Of a stretch of DNA of 64,000 nt, positions 1 through 9,227 are shown in pieces. The position numbers were made by a program, and so were the translations under genes. The stretch covers positions 1 through 64,000 of the forward strand of contig WGMI01000003.1 of the NCBI GenBank assembly GCA_016125155.1, given 5' to 3'. The notes under the pieces were generated by a model. It worked only from the letters and a program-made list of their open reading frames with translations, was not told the origin of the DNA and ran no database searches. This DNA is from a bacterium. Lineage in GTDB: Bacteria; Bacteroidota; Bacteroidia; Flavobacteriales; Schleiferiaceae. Every line of letters begins with the position of its first letter. The stretch's first letter is position 1.

Positions 1-215
1 AACAGCGCAGGCCTTCTTTGAATGCTCTTCGGCGTAGCCGGAAGACTTCTACCCGGAGGCCCGGGTTTACCTTGGAAGACTCTGGTTGAATTAGTCAATT
101 GTAGGTTTTATTATAGGAAAAGGGGTAAAACACAATTGAATAAAAAAGCATCTCTCCCCAGAAATATCCTGTGACCCCGAATGAGCCTTATCGCTCCTGA
201 GGCATCATCTGAACC
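1..215. other. Left edge, no supported gene
   Basis: The first 215 bases hold only short open frames. One frame runs to a TGA near base 98 and could be the tail of a gene entering from outside the window, but nothing in its translation is recognisable. The rest is AT-richer and looks intergenic, lying downstream of the leftward gene that ends at 216. Confidence 0.4.
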
Positions 216-956
216 CTACAGCGGCATAAAACTCAACCCCGCCTCCACCACCGCCTCGTGGATGGCCGCCGAGGGCTTTTGGAGATAATACATCGTCCAA
301 CCATGCTCCGTCCTCGTCTCCTTCACTTTGGGCAATTCCAGGTGCCCCCCATTGCACACCACCCCAATCACCGCACCCCCTGCCCGACTTACCACCATAA
401 TCCGCATCGGATCCTCCTCCGTCGCCTCCGGCCCCCCCATCCGCTGCACCCGCAAACTCAACTCCCCCGTTTCCTTCAAAACAAACCCTTCTTTGGCATA
501 CAAATCGCCCAGCCGGGCCTCCTGTTTGCCCTTGTTCTTTTCGGCCAACGCCTCCGCAATTTCCTCCTCGGGAATCGTACCCGAAATCAACCGACCCCGG
601 TGCACGTAGCCTTTGAACTCGAACCGAGCGTAATTCTTGTATTTCTTCCCCTTCAACGGCTCCAGATTTGCCTTGTAGTCCACAAACAACTTGCCCACCG
701 AGTCCTTCTGCTCGTTGAACAACCCCGCTCCCGCCCGGACAGACCCGTCTTCCGTATCCGTAACCTTGACCAGAAAAGACTGGGTCACCCGGCAAAACCG
801 ATCCTGCTGTGGAATGGCCAACACCCGAACGCTGTCGCTGAGCACCGCCACCGGCTCGCCCCCCGCTTCGGCGCTGAGCTCGGCCCGGGTCAAAGTCAAC
901 TGGGCCTGAACCCCCATTCCAAAAACCAAGGCACCCGCCAAAAACATCGATTTCAT
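216..956 (-). CDS. Secreted protein of unknown function
   Basis: This 246-residue protein begins with a hydrophobic signal peptide ending in VQAQ (about residues 1-19), so it is probably exported. The body is charged and soluble with no membrane segment and no motif I recognise. The stretch around residues 130-150 is rich in Glu, Lys and Ala and may be helical. Its ATG overlaps the TGA of the LuxE-like gene (ATGA), so the two are translationally coupled and probably act together or share regulation. I cannot assign a function. Confidence 0.75.
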   Translation of the reverse strand: MKSMFLAGALVFGMGVQAQLTLTRAELSAEAGGEPVAVLSDSVRVLAIPQQDRFCRVTQSFLVKVTDTEDGSVRAGAGLFNEQKDSVGKLFVDYKANLEPLKGKKYKNYARFEFKGYVHRGRLISGTIPEEEIAEALAEKNKGKQEARLGDLYAKEGFVLKETGELSLRVQRMGGPEATEEDPMRIMVVSRAGGAVIGVVCNGGHLELPKVKETRTEHGWTMYYLQKPSAAIHEAVVEAGLSFMPL

Positions 957-1957
957 GCGTTAAAGCTTAAGAGATTGCAGCCCCGAACATCGGAGCCATC
1001 GCGACGTCCTTCTACAAAAATCTGGCCATCGGGCTCGATGCGGACCAAATCGTCGGTGGCAATAAAGCTACACGATTCCGCATTGGCCAAATCGACCACG
1101 TTCAGACAACCCCGGCCCACAGCCGCCCCCGGATCGAGCGGATCCCGCGGATCGCGGACCAAACAACGCATCCATGAAGGCGTCTCAAACACCCCCTCGG
1201 CTCGGCTCCAAGCTTGGGAAAGCAATTCCGTCATTCCGTATTCCGAGGCAATGCCATCAAGCCCCAAGGCTTTTTGCAAGCGCGCATGCAGTTCTTCGCG
1301 CAGCAATTCCCGTCCCCGGCCCTTCATGCCCCCCGTTTCGACCACCGTGGTTCGTTCCAGACGGCGCGGTCGTTGTTCCGCCCAATCGAGCAAGGCGTAG
1401 GAAGCCCCGATCAGCATCACCTTCGGACCGTGTTCATCGGCCTCGGCCCGGGCCAAATGCGCATCGAGCGCATCCCAGTCGCGGAGAAAAAACCCCCCTT
1501 CGTGGCCCGAAGCCTCCATCAACGAGCGGCACATCCACACCAGAGACGATTGACCCCGCTCGAGATAGTGCGGCAGCAACGCCAAAAACCGCCACCCCTT
1601 CGGGTCCCCAAAAATCCGCTCAAAACCCAGCCGAAGCGAGCGCTCGTACCAACCCAGATCCGCAATGGCGTGCCGAGCCGTTTGAACCCCCGTGGTGCCA
1701 CTGCTCTCGAACACCTGAACCGGGGCCCCTGAAAAGGAAACCACTGGATGCGTCTTGAAAAACCCAATCGGTAAAAAGGGAATGTCGCGGAAGCGCTCGA
1801 CTTGTTCAGGGACGCCCAAAGCTGAGCACCAGGCATTGTAGACGGCGTTTTCCCGACGCTGGTGGGCGTAGAGTTCGAGCGCCAGGGCCTCGAAGCGCTC
1901 GGGGGTCCAGCCATCGACAAAGGCTTCGGGCGTGGGTTTGGGTGCTTGAACGCGCAA
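953..1957 (-). CDS. LuxE family acyl-protein synthetase-like protein
   Basis: This 334-residue protein resembles the LuxE/acyl-protein synthetase family (ANL superfamily), which activates a carboxylic acid as an acyl-AMP and transfers it to an enzyme cysteine or other acceptor. The serine/threonine-rich adenylate-binding loop ESSGTTG lies at residues 84-90, and a second conserved block with the motif SEYGMTEL follows near residues 238-245. The only in-frame start is TTG, since a stop codon lies about 14 codons upstream. In Bacteroidota such orphan LuxE-like genes occur without luxCDAB and probably activate an acyl group for a surface or lipid product; that role is inference. It is followed, with a 4-base overlap, by a secreted protein of unknown function. 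Confidence 0.75.
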   Translation of the reverse strand: MRVQAPKPTPEAFVDGWTPERFEALALELYAHQRRENAVYNAWCSALGVPEQVERFRDIPFLPIGFFKTHPVVSFSGAPVQVFESSGTTGVQTARHAIADLGWYERSLRLGFERIFGDPKGWRFLALLPHYLERGQSSLVWMCRSLMEASGHEGGFFLRDWDALDAHLARAEADEHGPKVMLIGASYALLDWAEQRPRRLERTTVVETGGMKGRGRELLREELHARLQKALGLDGIASEYGMTELLSQAWSRAEGVFETPSWMRCLVRDPRDPLDPGAAVGRGCLNVVDLANAESCSFIATDDLVRIEPDGQIFVEGRRDGSDVRGCNLLSFNA

Positions 1958-2029
1958 ACGAAAGCGGTTTAAATTGCGTTCTGTTAAAGGAGTCGTTTAC
2001 TGTCCAACACGAGGCGCTTCCGGTTTTCC

Positions 2030-2524
2030 ATGAAACGACCGCATTCAAAAGTATTGCACACCCTGGCCGTTGCCGCCATCGCAATGGGAGCGGGCACCGC
2101 TTGCACCCGGGAAAATGACTTTTCCGACATCCCGTTTTTGCGCTTCGAATCGTATGAACAACAGACCCAGACCGTAGGGGGCGTAACCCTCGACAACCTG
2201 TTGGTCCGCATTTACTTTACCGATGGAAACGGCGATATTGGACTCGAGCAGAGCGATTCCGTCCCTCCCTACGACGTCAATCTCTTGGTGCGCACCTTTG
2301 AACCCGATGGAGATACCGTGGTCGAGGTCTTTGACTACGACTTCGATACCCGCATTCCCAACCTTACGCCCGAAGGGCAAAACAAGGCCTTAGAAGGGGT
2401 CATCGAATTCGATATGGACGTCTCGCTCCGGGGCTCGGACAGTCTGCAATTTTCGTTCGTCTTGCTCGACCGGGCGCTGAACCGGAGCAACGAGGTCTTT
2501 TCGCCCCTGATCGTACTCGACTGA
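2030..2524 (+). CDS. Hypothetical lipoprotein
   Basis: A 164-residue protein with an N-terminal signal peptide and lipobox (AGTAC, Cys near residue 25), so probably lipid-anchored. The mature part is acidic, with the pattern YFTDGNGDIG near residues 66-75 followed by short beta-rich stretches. This arrangement is common among small Bacteroidota lipoproteins of unknown role. It is divergently transcribed from the LuxE-like gene and convergent with the Na/Pi cotransporter gene. No function can be assigned. Confidence 0.75.
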   Translation: MKRPHSKVLHTLAVAAIAMGAGTACTRENDFSDIPFLRFESYEQQTQTVGGVTLDNLLVRIYFTDGNGDIGLEQSDSVPPYDVNLLVRTFEPDGDTVVEVFDYDFDTRIPNLTPEGQNKALEGVIEFDMDVSLRGSDSLQFSFVLLDRALNRSNEVFSPLIVLD

Positions 2525-2542
2525 GCCTGTTTTTTCCGGGCT

Positions 2543-4213
2543 TTAACGGTTGTCAAACAACGCCTCGCTGACCCGCTCCACGTGGTCTCCTATGCGCTCG
2601 AGTTCGCTCAGTAGGTCGTGGTAGTAGAGACCGCTCGACACTTTGTATTTGTTCTGCTCCATCGCCTTGAGATAGTCTTTGCGGAGCTCGGAAAACTGAC
2701 GGTTGATGGAGCGCTCTATGTTTCGGGTTGCGATAAGGTCGAGCCGATGCGCATCGCCCGCTACGTTAGCGATCATTTGTTGGATCGAACCCCCCACAAC
2801 CTCCATAAACTCGAGCAAATAGCGGCGGAGTTCCGGGGTAAAAAAGGCTTTCTCCTGTTTGCGGCGCACCATATAGATGCCCACTTTGAGAATAAGGTCG
2901 GCTGTGCGCTCGAGGTGGTTGCCCGCCGACAGCATATTGCGGATTTGCTGGCTGGCTTCTATGCTGATCTCCTGCCGACTGGCCTTGGCCAAATAGTTGG
3001 CGATGTCGAGCTCCATCTTATCGGTGATGTGCTCGATGCGCTCGATTTTTTCGAGATACTCCTCTTGTACCGTCTCGTCGGGTTCGAGGAGAATGCGGGG
3101 GAGCAGCTTATAGGCCTTCTCAATTTGACGCGCGAACAGCGCCAGTTCCCGCCTTACCTCGACAATCGACAGCTCCGAGGTGTTCGTAAGCCGTCCCTCG
3201 ATGAACTCGAGGTGAAACTCCTCGTCTTCTGAAGCCCGGGAGGGCATCCAGAGCAACAACAGGCGCTCGAGCCGTGGGCTTAAGTTTAAAACCAGAAACA
3301 CCAGCGTGTTGGCGATGTTAAACGCGCTGTGGAAAAACGAAAGGGCGTAGGTAAAAAACAGCGCTTCGGTGACGTCGGTCCCGTGCAGGGCATGGGCAAT
3401 GGTTTGCCCCATGGCGCGAACCGCCGGGGTATACCAAGGCAAAAATGGGAGCGCCAACAGCACCCCGAATGCATTGAAGAGCAAATGAGCCCGCGCCGCC
3501 CTCTTGGCGTGGACATTGGCCACCAGTGCCGCAATATTGGCCGTAACGGTGGTCCCGATGTTCTCTCCCAAGACGAGGGCCAGCGCCAAAGGCAGCGGGA
3601 TCCACCCCTCGTAGGTGAGCACAATGGTAAAGGCCGTGGCCACACTCGACGACTGAATGACCGCGGTAAACAGAAACCCGATGACCACAAACAGCCCCGC
3701 GAGCAACACTTGCTCTACATAACCCCCACCCGAGACCACCAAACTGCCGAGGTACTCTTTGAACTCCGAGCTTTCGTCCAAGACCGGAAGCGCATCGCGG
3801 AGCAAACCCAATCCCAAAAACAGCAGGGCAAAGCCAATCACCGACTCCCCGACCGCTTTGTATTTGTTGCCTTTGAAGAAGAAGAACGAGAATCCGAGGG
3901 CGACCAGAGGCAAAACAATGGCCCCGATGCTGAATTCCCCCATCCCGAAAAACACCACCAGCCAGGCGGTTACCGTGGTGCCGATGTTGGCCCCCATAAT
4001 GAGGTAAATCGCCTCGAGCAAATGGAGCATGCCCGCGTTGACAAAACTCACCACCAACACCGTGACCGCACTTGACGTCTGAATAAAGCCCGTTACGATG
4101 ACGCCCGTCAACAGGGCTCGGTATCGGTTGGAAGCCAAGGCCCCGAGGATGGAGCGCAGACGGCGACCGGCCACCTGCTGCATGCCATTGCTCAACACCT
4201 TCATCCCGTACAT
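2543..4213 (-). CDS. Na/Pi cotransporter family protein with PhoU domain
   Basis: The protein has two copies of the Na/Pi cotransporter membrane unit, marked by the repeated QSSS-type motifs (GFIQTSSAVTVLVVSF near residue 42 and AVIQSSSVATAF near 185), then a cytoplasmic PhoU-like helical domain from about residue 340 to the end. It should move phosphate or a related anion with Na+ across the inner membrane. The annotated ATG starts inside the first membrane helix: the in-frame sequence upstream (GYVLNILGSFALF) continues the family N-terminus for about 17 codons but contains no ATG, GTG or TTG before an in-frame TAG. The true start may be a rare codon such as ATC at 4262-4264, or the gene may be slightly damaged. 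It is convergent with the lipoprotein gene. Confidence 0.88.
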   Translation of the reverse strand: MYGMKVLSNGMQQVAGRRLRSILGALASNRYRALLTGVIVTGFIQTSSAVTVLVVSFVNAGMLHLLEAIYLIMGANIGTTVTAWLVVFFGMGEFSIGAIVLPLVALGFSFFFFKGNKYKAVGESVIGFALLFLGLGLLRDALPVLDESSEFKEYLGSLVVSGGGYVEQVLLAGLFVVIGFLFTAVIQSSSVATAFTIVLTYEGWIPLPLALALVLGENIGTTVTANIAALVANVHAKRAARAHLLFNAFGVLLALPFLPWYTPAVRAMGQTIAHALHGTDVTEALFFTYALSFFHSAFNIANTLVFLVLNLSPRLERLLLLWMPSRASEDEEFHLEFIEGRLTNTSELSIVEVRRELALFARQIEKAYKLLPRILLEPDETVQEEYLEKIERIEHITDKMELDIANYLAKASRQEISIEASQQIRNMLSAGNHLERTADLILKVGIYMVRRKQEKAFFTPELRRYLLEFMEVVGGSIQQMIANVAGDAHRLDLIATRNIERSINRQFSELRKDYLKAMEQNKYKVSSGLYYHDLLSELERIGDHVERVSEALFDNR

Positions 4214-4290
4214 AAACAGGGCGAAGGAGCCAAGGATATTTAAAACATAGCCGAGGGTTTCGATGGCTCGAAGAGTCTAAAAGTGAGTAG

Positions 4291-4317
4291 TGAAAAAAGG
4301 GGGCGCGTGGCCCCCTG
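4291..4317 (-). terminator. Rho-independent terminator of the 1324-residue T9SS protein gene
   Basis: Read on the minus strand, a GC-rich stem (GGGGG pairing with CCCCC around a short loop) is followed directly by six T residues. It lies 20-50 bases after the stop of the leftward gene ending at 4339 and separates it from the Na/Pi cotransporter gene, so the two are probably separate transcripts. Confidence 0.8.
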
Positions 4318-4338
4318 AACTTCTCTTGGAGGCGGGGT

Positions 4339-7300
4339 TTAGCGCACGCTGAACTTGTGCGTCGCCATGTGCCCTTGCTGTACGATGCGCAGGGTGTACA
4401 ATCCCTTGGCCCAAGAGGCGACCGAAAGCCCTTCTCCCGGGCGGAAATCCTCTACACGGTATACCTCGCGGCCCACCATATCGACCACGGTAATGGTTGC
4501 GCGTTCGGCGCTGTTCAATTCGATGGTCAAACGGTCGGTTGCCGGGTTGGGATAGATCTTGCCCACCAATCCCTGAGCGTCGTAGGTGCTCCAAGGATAG
4601 AGGTTGCCGGGAGAACCGATGTCGCCGTTGGAAGAAACCCATGCCAACCCGGCTCCAGGTACCGAATTGCCGACAATCTGACAATCCGAATCAAATTCAA
4701 CCGAGACACCTGGCAGGGCATTGATGTATTCGGCCCGGCATATTTCGCCGGCCACAGGATCGTACAATACCACCGCATCTCCACTTTGGCCGAGGGCTTG
4801 GAAGAAGCCGGAGGCGAGTTCGTCGGCGGCAATGATCTCGTAGGGACCTCCGGTAGACCATTCGGCCACAAAAGCGGCTTCGTTGGCGGCGTTGCCCTCC
4901 CAAACCACCACCGAAGAACCGGGTTGCATCACATACGAAGGGAGCACGGCCGTATTGGGGGTAAAGGTGTTGTCGTCAAAACCCAATCCGGCCAAATCGA
5001 CGGGAGTAGCGCCAGTATTGGTGATTTCGAACCAGTCGCCGTTCAGGTTGGGATCGCTCAGGTTGCTGCCGGGCATGATTTCTGTGATGGCCAAAGCAGG
5101 GGGCTGGGGCAGCAGTACGTCCTGGGCATAGCGGGGAATGATCTGATAACCCGTGGTATAGGGGTTGCTGTTGTCGAATTGCGTACCAATCCCGATCAAA
5201 TCGAATGCGCCCGTGGGGACCAAGACCACGTCGTCTACGTCGGTGTCTACGTCGATGCGCATCACGTACAGATTGACTCCGTCGGTGACATCGATGTTGG
5301 CATTGCTTCCGGGGGACGGCCACTGAGAAGGCGTTACCAAAGTCAGGTTGTTGATGCGGATCAATTCGCTTTCGGTCGATTCGATCAATTGGGTCACGAC
5401 CAATGGTGTCGCGGTCGGATTGCCCGCAGAGATGAGGGTGATGGAATCCGGGAGGATTTCGGTGAGTCCGTTGAACTGATCGATGGTGCCCACAATGCGC
5501 ACCAAATCGCCTTCGGTGGGGCTGTAGGGGACGTTGTTGAGGCTGTAGAAAGCGCTCAAACCGCCCGTGGCGTCGATGACGGTAAACTGGGCGTTGGTTC
5601 CGTTGGGGTTTTGGACGTTAAATCCATGGACCACACCTTGGATACGGCAATACACCCCCATCGAATCCGGCAAGCCCACGGCATCTACGGCCGTTACCTG
5701 CGCAATAGAGTAGGTCGGGATCGGGATGTCGTTGTCGAGGATGGTGAAGGTGTAGTTGCTCAAGGGACCCGTTGTCAAGCTCCCGGAATTGGTGATGCCG
5801 ACCACGGCATTTTCGTTGCCCTCTTGATCGGTATCGTCCACCACGTTGACCGTCAAGGTCAACAAGCTGTCGCCCACGGCAAACGGCATCAGGATTTCTC
5901 CAGTGTTGGGATCGGTGGTTGGCAGCGTATTGGCATCGGTGGGTCCAAAGCCGGGACCGGGCGTAACGGTTAACACCACCGTGCCCGAGGTCGTCGCCGG
6001 GGGGTTGATGCTCAATTGAATCTGGGTGCTGCCTCCGGCTTCGGGGAAGCTTTGCGAACCGCCCACAAAGTTGATGGTGGGTGTAGTGGGGACAAACGCC
6101 TGGATGTCGGCCAGAGAACTGGGCTGAATCTGGTAGCCCGAGGTGTAGGGCGAGGTATTGTCGAACTGACCTCCGACCCCGCGAACGCTGAACAGACCTG
6201 AGGGAGCCGTGCTGCCGTCGATGTCGGTATCGGAGTCAATCCGGATCAGGAACGTATTGGTGCCATCGGTTACGTCCACGTTGGCACTGGCACCCGCCGC
6301 AGGCCACTGGCTCGGTGTCACCAAACTTACGTTGACGATTTGCACATATTCGCTCTCGGTCGATTCGTTGAGCTGGGTTACGACCGTCGGGCTGCCAATC
6401 GAATTGCCGGTGTTGATGACCACCATGGTGTCGGGAACAATCTCGATCAGACCATTGAACTGTTCGATTTCGCCGACTACTTTAATGGAGTCGCCCACAT
6501 TGGCTGCGAAGGTGCCCACATCGACAAAACTGAAGACGTTGATGCCCCCGGTTCCATCGTGGATCCAGAAACTATAACCCGCATTGCCATCGAAATCGAT
6601 GGTGAAAATGGTGCCGTAGACCCGGCAATAGGTCAACAAAGAATCGGCCACGCCCGTAACGGGATCGACTCCGTCGATCTGGTCGAGCGCATAGGTCGGA
6701 ATGGCCGAGGGAATATTCGGCGAGAGGTTGCCCGGAGAAGCGATATCGCCCCCGATTGAGGCATAAGCCCCACCAACGCCCACGGCCGAAGCCCCGGTCG
6801 AGGTTCCGCCAGCATAGGTATGCGACACCCCTGAAGTCGGCGCGCCCACCACCACGGTGTTATGCAGGGTGTTGTTGGGTTCGTAGAGGTACAATTGGTC
6901 GCCGGTATTGTCGATGGCCGAAAATCCGATGGTGTTGAACTGATCGGTTCCCACCACTTGGAGACCGCTTCCGGTCAAATACCATTCGGCCAACCAAGCC
7001 GGGGTCGAAGCAGAGGCCCAATCGCCCACCACAATCCGAGCTCCGGGGGCCAATGTCAGGCTGCCAAAGGTGTGGGCGCCGGGGGTATTGGTCGCGTCGT
7101 CCCATGACCAGCCGTTCAAATCGACGGGCACGGCGCCTACGTTGGCAATTTCAAACCACTCGGCGTCGAGCACCCCACCCAAACCGCTTTCGCTCATCAC
7201 TTCGGTGATTTCCAATTGCGGCAGGGCCGCACTTCCTCCAACATAGGTTCCGATGGGGAAGGGATTTGAGGCAGCGGCATTGGTGACCGTATTGTCGAGG

Positions 7301-8313
7301 GCATCGATGCCCGAGAAGATCCATTCCGTCAGCGTAAACACCGGGTTGGGTCCGGTTCCGCTCACGCGATAGGCCCATCCGTCCGTGTATTCCCAAGGCG
7401 TACCGGTGCCGTCTACACCGGGGGTGCCAAACACATCGACCAAAGTGCCTTGATTGAACAGGCCCACGACGTCGTCTCCGTTAATGTTCATGACACTGCT
7501 GACATAATCCGGGGCAAAGCCGAAATAAGCCGTGAAGCCAGGTGCTTCTGAGGCCAGATAAATCCGACTGCCCGCAGCGGCCGGTACGGCAGGGAATACA
7601 AAAGGAGTCAAGGTAAACGTGCCCCCGTTGTTGGCGTTGGCCACTGAAAACACACTGAGATCGGACACGGCATTCAGGACGTAAATCTCAATGGCTTTTG
7701 GGGTGCCTCCGGTCAAAGGACCGTCCACGATGCCCGTAATGACCAAATCGGATCCCGTTACAGGTGGGGCTTGGGTCAAAGACAATTGGGCCGTGGTAAT
7801 GACATCCCCTCCCGTGCCACCCGTGCCGTCCGCAAAGTTCACGGCCGTGTAGATCGTCGTGCCGCTGGGAGCGCTGCCCGAGTTCCACTGAAAGGTCCAA
7901 GTGCGGCTGCCTGCGCTGGGTGTATTGCCCGAAGAAGTGTGCGTAATAAAGTTCGCAATCGGCAACCAGGTGTCGGTCGAGGTGCTGGAAATGGTTCCCT
8001 GGTGGCTGCCTCCACCTTCTACGCTCGACATAAACCCAATCTTACCCACCGCAGCTCCATTGGCTTGGGCTGTTACCGTGATGGTGTAGTTCGTATTCGG
8101 CTGGAAACCGGCCGGGGGAATATTGGTGGAGATCGATACCGTTTGCGTACTCAGGGCCGGGCCACTGTGGCAGTTGGTGCAGGTCTGGCCCCCGCTGGCG
8201 GGAGAACCGGTTACCATATTCTGAGCACCGCCCGAGTAACTGCTCAAATGTTGAAGACTGCTGATTCCAATCAGAGCAACGAGGGCAAAGAACACCGCGG
8301 AAACCTTTTTCAT
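4339..8313 (-). CDS. Large T9SS-secreted multidomain protein (choice-of-anchor V, lamin-tail, OB-like, Calx-beta)
   Basis: A 1324-residue exported protein. After the signal peptide (about 1-20) comes a choice-of-anchor V-like domain (about 30-185) that opens with CTNCH, a c-type haem-binding CxxCH pattern. Lamin-tail-like domains follow (about 365-540 and 1090-1240), with motifs of the type EITEVM...EWFEIANVG and ITEIM...DWFEITNTG. Two OB-like repeats (about 555-690 and 865-990) share the pattern YCR..G...F.V.D.TGG. A Calx-beta-like domain lies near 735-855. The last 75 residues form a T9SS type A sorting domain (KIYPNPATDRL ... KFSVR). It is probably exposed at the cell surface or released. 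Whether the CxxCH binds haem is not known. It has its own -7 promoter box and terminator. Confidence 0.88.
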   Translation of the reverse strand: MKKVSAVFFALVALIGISSLQHLSSYSGGAQNMVTGSPASGGQTCTNCHSGPALSTQTVSISTNIPPAGFQPNTNYTITVTAQANGAAVGKIGFMSSVEGGGSHQGTISSTSTDTWLPIANFITHTSSGNTPSAGSRTWTFQWNSGSAPSGTTIYTAVNFADGTGGTGGDVITTAQLSLTQAPPVTGSDLVITGIVDGPLTGGTPKAIEIYVLNAVSDLSVFSVANANNGGTFTLTPFVFPAVPAAAGSRIYLASEAPGFTAYFGFAPDYVSSVMNINGDDVVGLFNQGTLVDVFGTPGVDGTGTPWEYTDGWAYRVSGTGPNPVFTLTEWIFSGIDALDNTVTNAAASNPFPIGTYVGGSAALPQLEITEVMSESGLGGVLDAEWFEIANVGAVPVDLNGWSWDDATNTPGAHTFGSLTLAPGARIVVGDWASASTPAWLAEWYLTGSGLQVVGTDQFNTIGFSAIDNTGDQLYLYEPNNTLHNTVVVGAPTSGVSHTYAGGTSTGASAVGVGGAYASIGGDIASPGNLSPNIPSAIPTYALDQIDGVDPVTGVADSLLTYCRVYGTIFTIDFDGNAGYSFWIHDGTGGINVFSFVDVGTFAANVGDSIKVVGEIEQFNGLIEIVPDTMVVINTGNSIGSPTVVTQLNESTESEYVQIVNVSLVTPSQWPAAGASANVDVTDGTNTFLIRIDSDTDIDGSTAPSGLFSVRGVGGQFDNTSPYTSGYQIQPSSLADIQAFVPTTPTINFVGGSQSFPEAGGSTQIQLSINPPATTSGTVVLTVTPGPGFGPTDANTLPTTDPNTGEILMPFAVGDSLLTLTVNVVDDTDQEGNENAVVGITNSGSLTTGPLSNYTFTILDNDIPIPTYSIAQVTAVDAVGLPDSMGVYCRIQGVVHGFNVQNPNGTNAQFTVIDATGGLSAFYSLNNVPYSPTEGDLVRIVGTIDQFNGLTEILPDSITLISAGNPTATPLVVTQLIESTESELIRINNLTLVTPSQWPSPGSNANIDVTDGVNLYVMRIDVDTDVDDVVLVPTGAFDLIGIGTQFDNSNPYTTGYQIIPRYAQDVLLPQPPALAITEIMPGSNLSDPNLNGDWFEITNTGATPVDLAGLGFDDNTFTPNTAVLPSYVMQPGSSVVVWEGNAANEAAFVAEWSTGGPYEIIAADELASGFFQALGQSGDAVVLYDPVAGEICRAEYINALPGVSVEFDSDCQIVGNSVPGAGLAWVSSNGDIGSPGNLYPWSTYDAQGLVGKIYPNPATDRLTIELNSAERATITVVDMVGREVYRVEDFRPGEGLSVASWAKGLYTLRIVQQGHMATHKFSVR

Positions 8314-8339
8314 AGGGAATATTTGAGGGCTAAGGCCGA

Positions 8340-8347
8340 CAAAAGTA
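8340..8347 (-). promoter_or_regulatory. Putative Bacteroidota -7 promoter box for the T9SS protein gene
   Basis: TACTTTTG on the minus strand matches the Bacteroidota TAnnTTTG consensus exactly and lies 26 bases upstream of the start codon at 8313. No clear -33 TTG is seen, so this is a tentative call. Confidence 0.4.
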
Positions 8348-8451
8348 CCTTCATCTCATTCTCCGCGCGTTACGTCAGTATTAAGCCCCGCGTTAAAAGC
8401 CTTTTAAAGAGCCAGATTCAAGGGGAAGGGCACAAAAATCATCGGCGGGAC

Positions 8452-8459
8452 TACCTTTG
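8452..8459 (+). promoter_or_regulatory. Putative Bacteroidota -7 promoter box for the two-component operon
   Basis: TACCTTTG matches TAnnTTTG and sits about 60 bases before the response regulator start. A -33 TTG element is not evident, so confidence is low. Confidence 0.35.
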
Positions 8460-8519
8460 AGCCGCAACCTGCCCTACTTTCGAGCGTCTTACCTTCAAGA
8501 ACCGTAGCCTACCGAAACG

Positions 8520-9206
8520 ATGGAATCCAACGACTACCGCATTCTATTGGTCGACGACGAGCCGGACATTCTTGAAATAGTCGGTTACAACCTCAAAAAA
8601 GAGGGCTTCCAGCTCTTTATGGCTTCAAATGGCGAGGACGCTGTAGAAATTGCCAAACAAGAAAAACCGCATCTCATTCTACTGGATGTAATGATGCCCG
8701 GCATGGACGGGATTGAAACCTGCGACTCCATCCGCGGCATTCCCGACCTCTCCAATACCTTGATTGCCTTTTTGACTGCCCGGGGAGAAGACTACAGCCA
8801 GGTGGCCGGCTTTGATGCCGGGGCCGATGACTACATCACCAAGCCTATCAAGCCCAAGGTGCTCATCAGCCGGGTGCGCGCCCTGCTCCGCCGGTTTACG
8901 AGCCAGGACCAACGCAAGAGCACGGTGTTGGAATACACCAACTTGACCATCGATCTCGAAAAATACCAGGTAAGGCTCAAGGGCAAAAAGCTCGACTTGC
9001 CGCGCAAGGAATTCGAATTGCTCAGCCTGCTCTCTTCCAGACCTGGCAAAGTGTTCAACCGAGACGAAATCCTCGACAAAATTTGGGGAAACGAAGTCGT
9101 TGTTGGAGGGCGCACCATCGATGTGCACATCCGGAAACTCCGCGAAAAAATTGGTGAGGGCTACATCAAAACCGTCAAAGGCGTCGGATACAAATTCGAG
9201 GTATAA
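8520..9206 (+). CDS. Response regulator, OmpR/PhoB family
   Basis: A 228-residue two-component response regulator. The receiver domain (about 5-120) has the acidic pocket D12-D13, the phospho-acceptor D56 in the LLDVMMPGMDG block, a conserved Thr in LTARGED, and Lys in the ITKPIKP motif. The C-terminal part (about 135-228) is an OmpR/PhoB winged helix ending in the usual KTVKGVGYKFEV block, so it should bind DNA and control transcription. It sits 21 bases upstream of its histidine kinase gene, forming a two-gene operon. The signal and targets cannot be read from the sequence. PhoB/PhoR-like phosphate control is one possibility, given the phosphate transporter gene about 4 kb away, but this is only inference. 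Confidence 0.95.
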   Translation: MESNDYRILLVDDEPDILEIVGYNLKKEGFQLFMASNGEDAVEIAKQEKPHLILLDVMMPGMDGIETCDSIRGIPDLSNTLIAFLTARGEDYSQVAGFDAGADDYITKPIKPKVLISRVRALLRRFTSQDQRKSTVLEYTNLTIDLEKYQVRLKGKKLDLPRKEFELLSLLSSRPGKVFNRDEILDKIWGNEVVVGGRTIDVHIRKLREKIGEGYIKTVKGVGYKFEV

Positions 9207-9227
9207 TCGCGCTGAATTCTGGCCACA

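Noticed and set aside
4357-5973. 538-codon plus-strand frame opposite the 1324-residue T9SS gene
   Set aside because: It is the mirror of the lamin-tail and OB-like domains, with no homology or start context.
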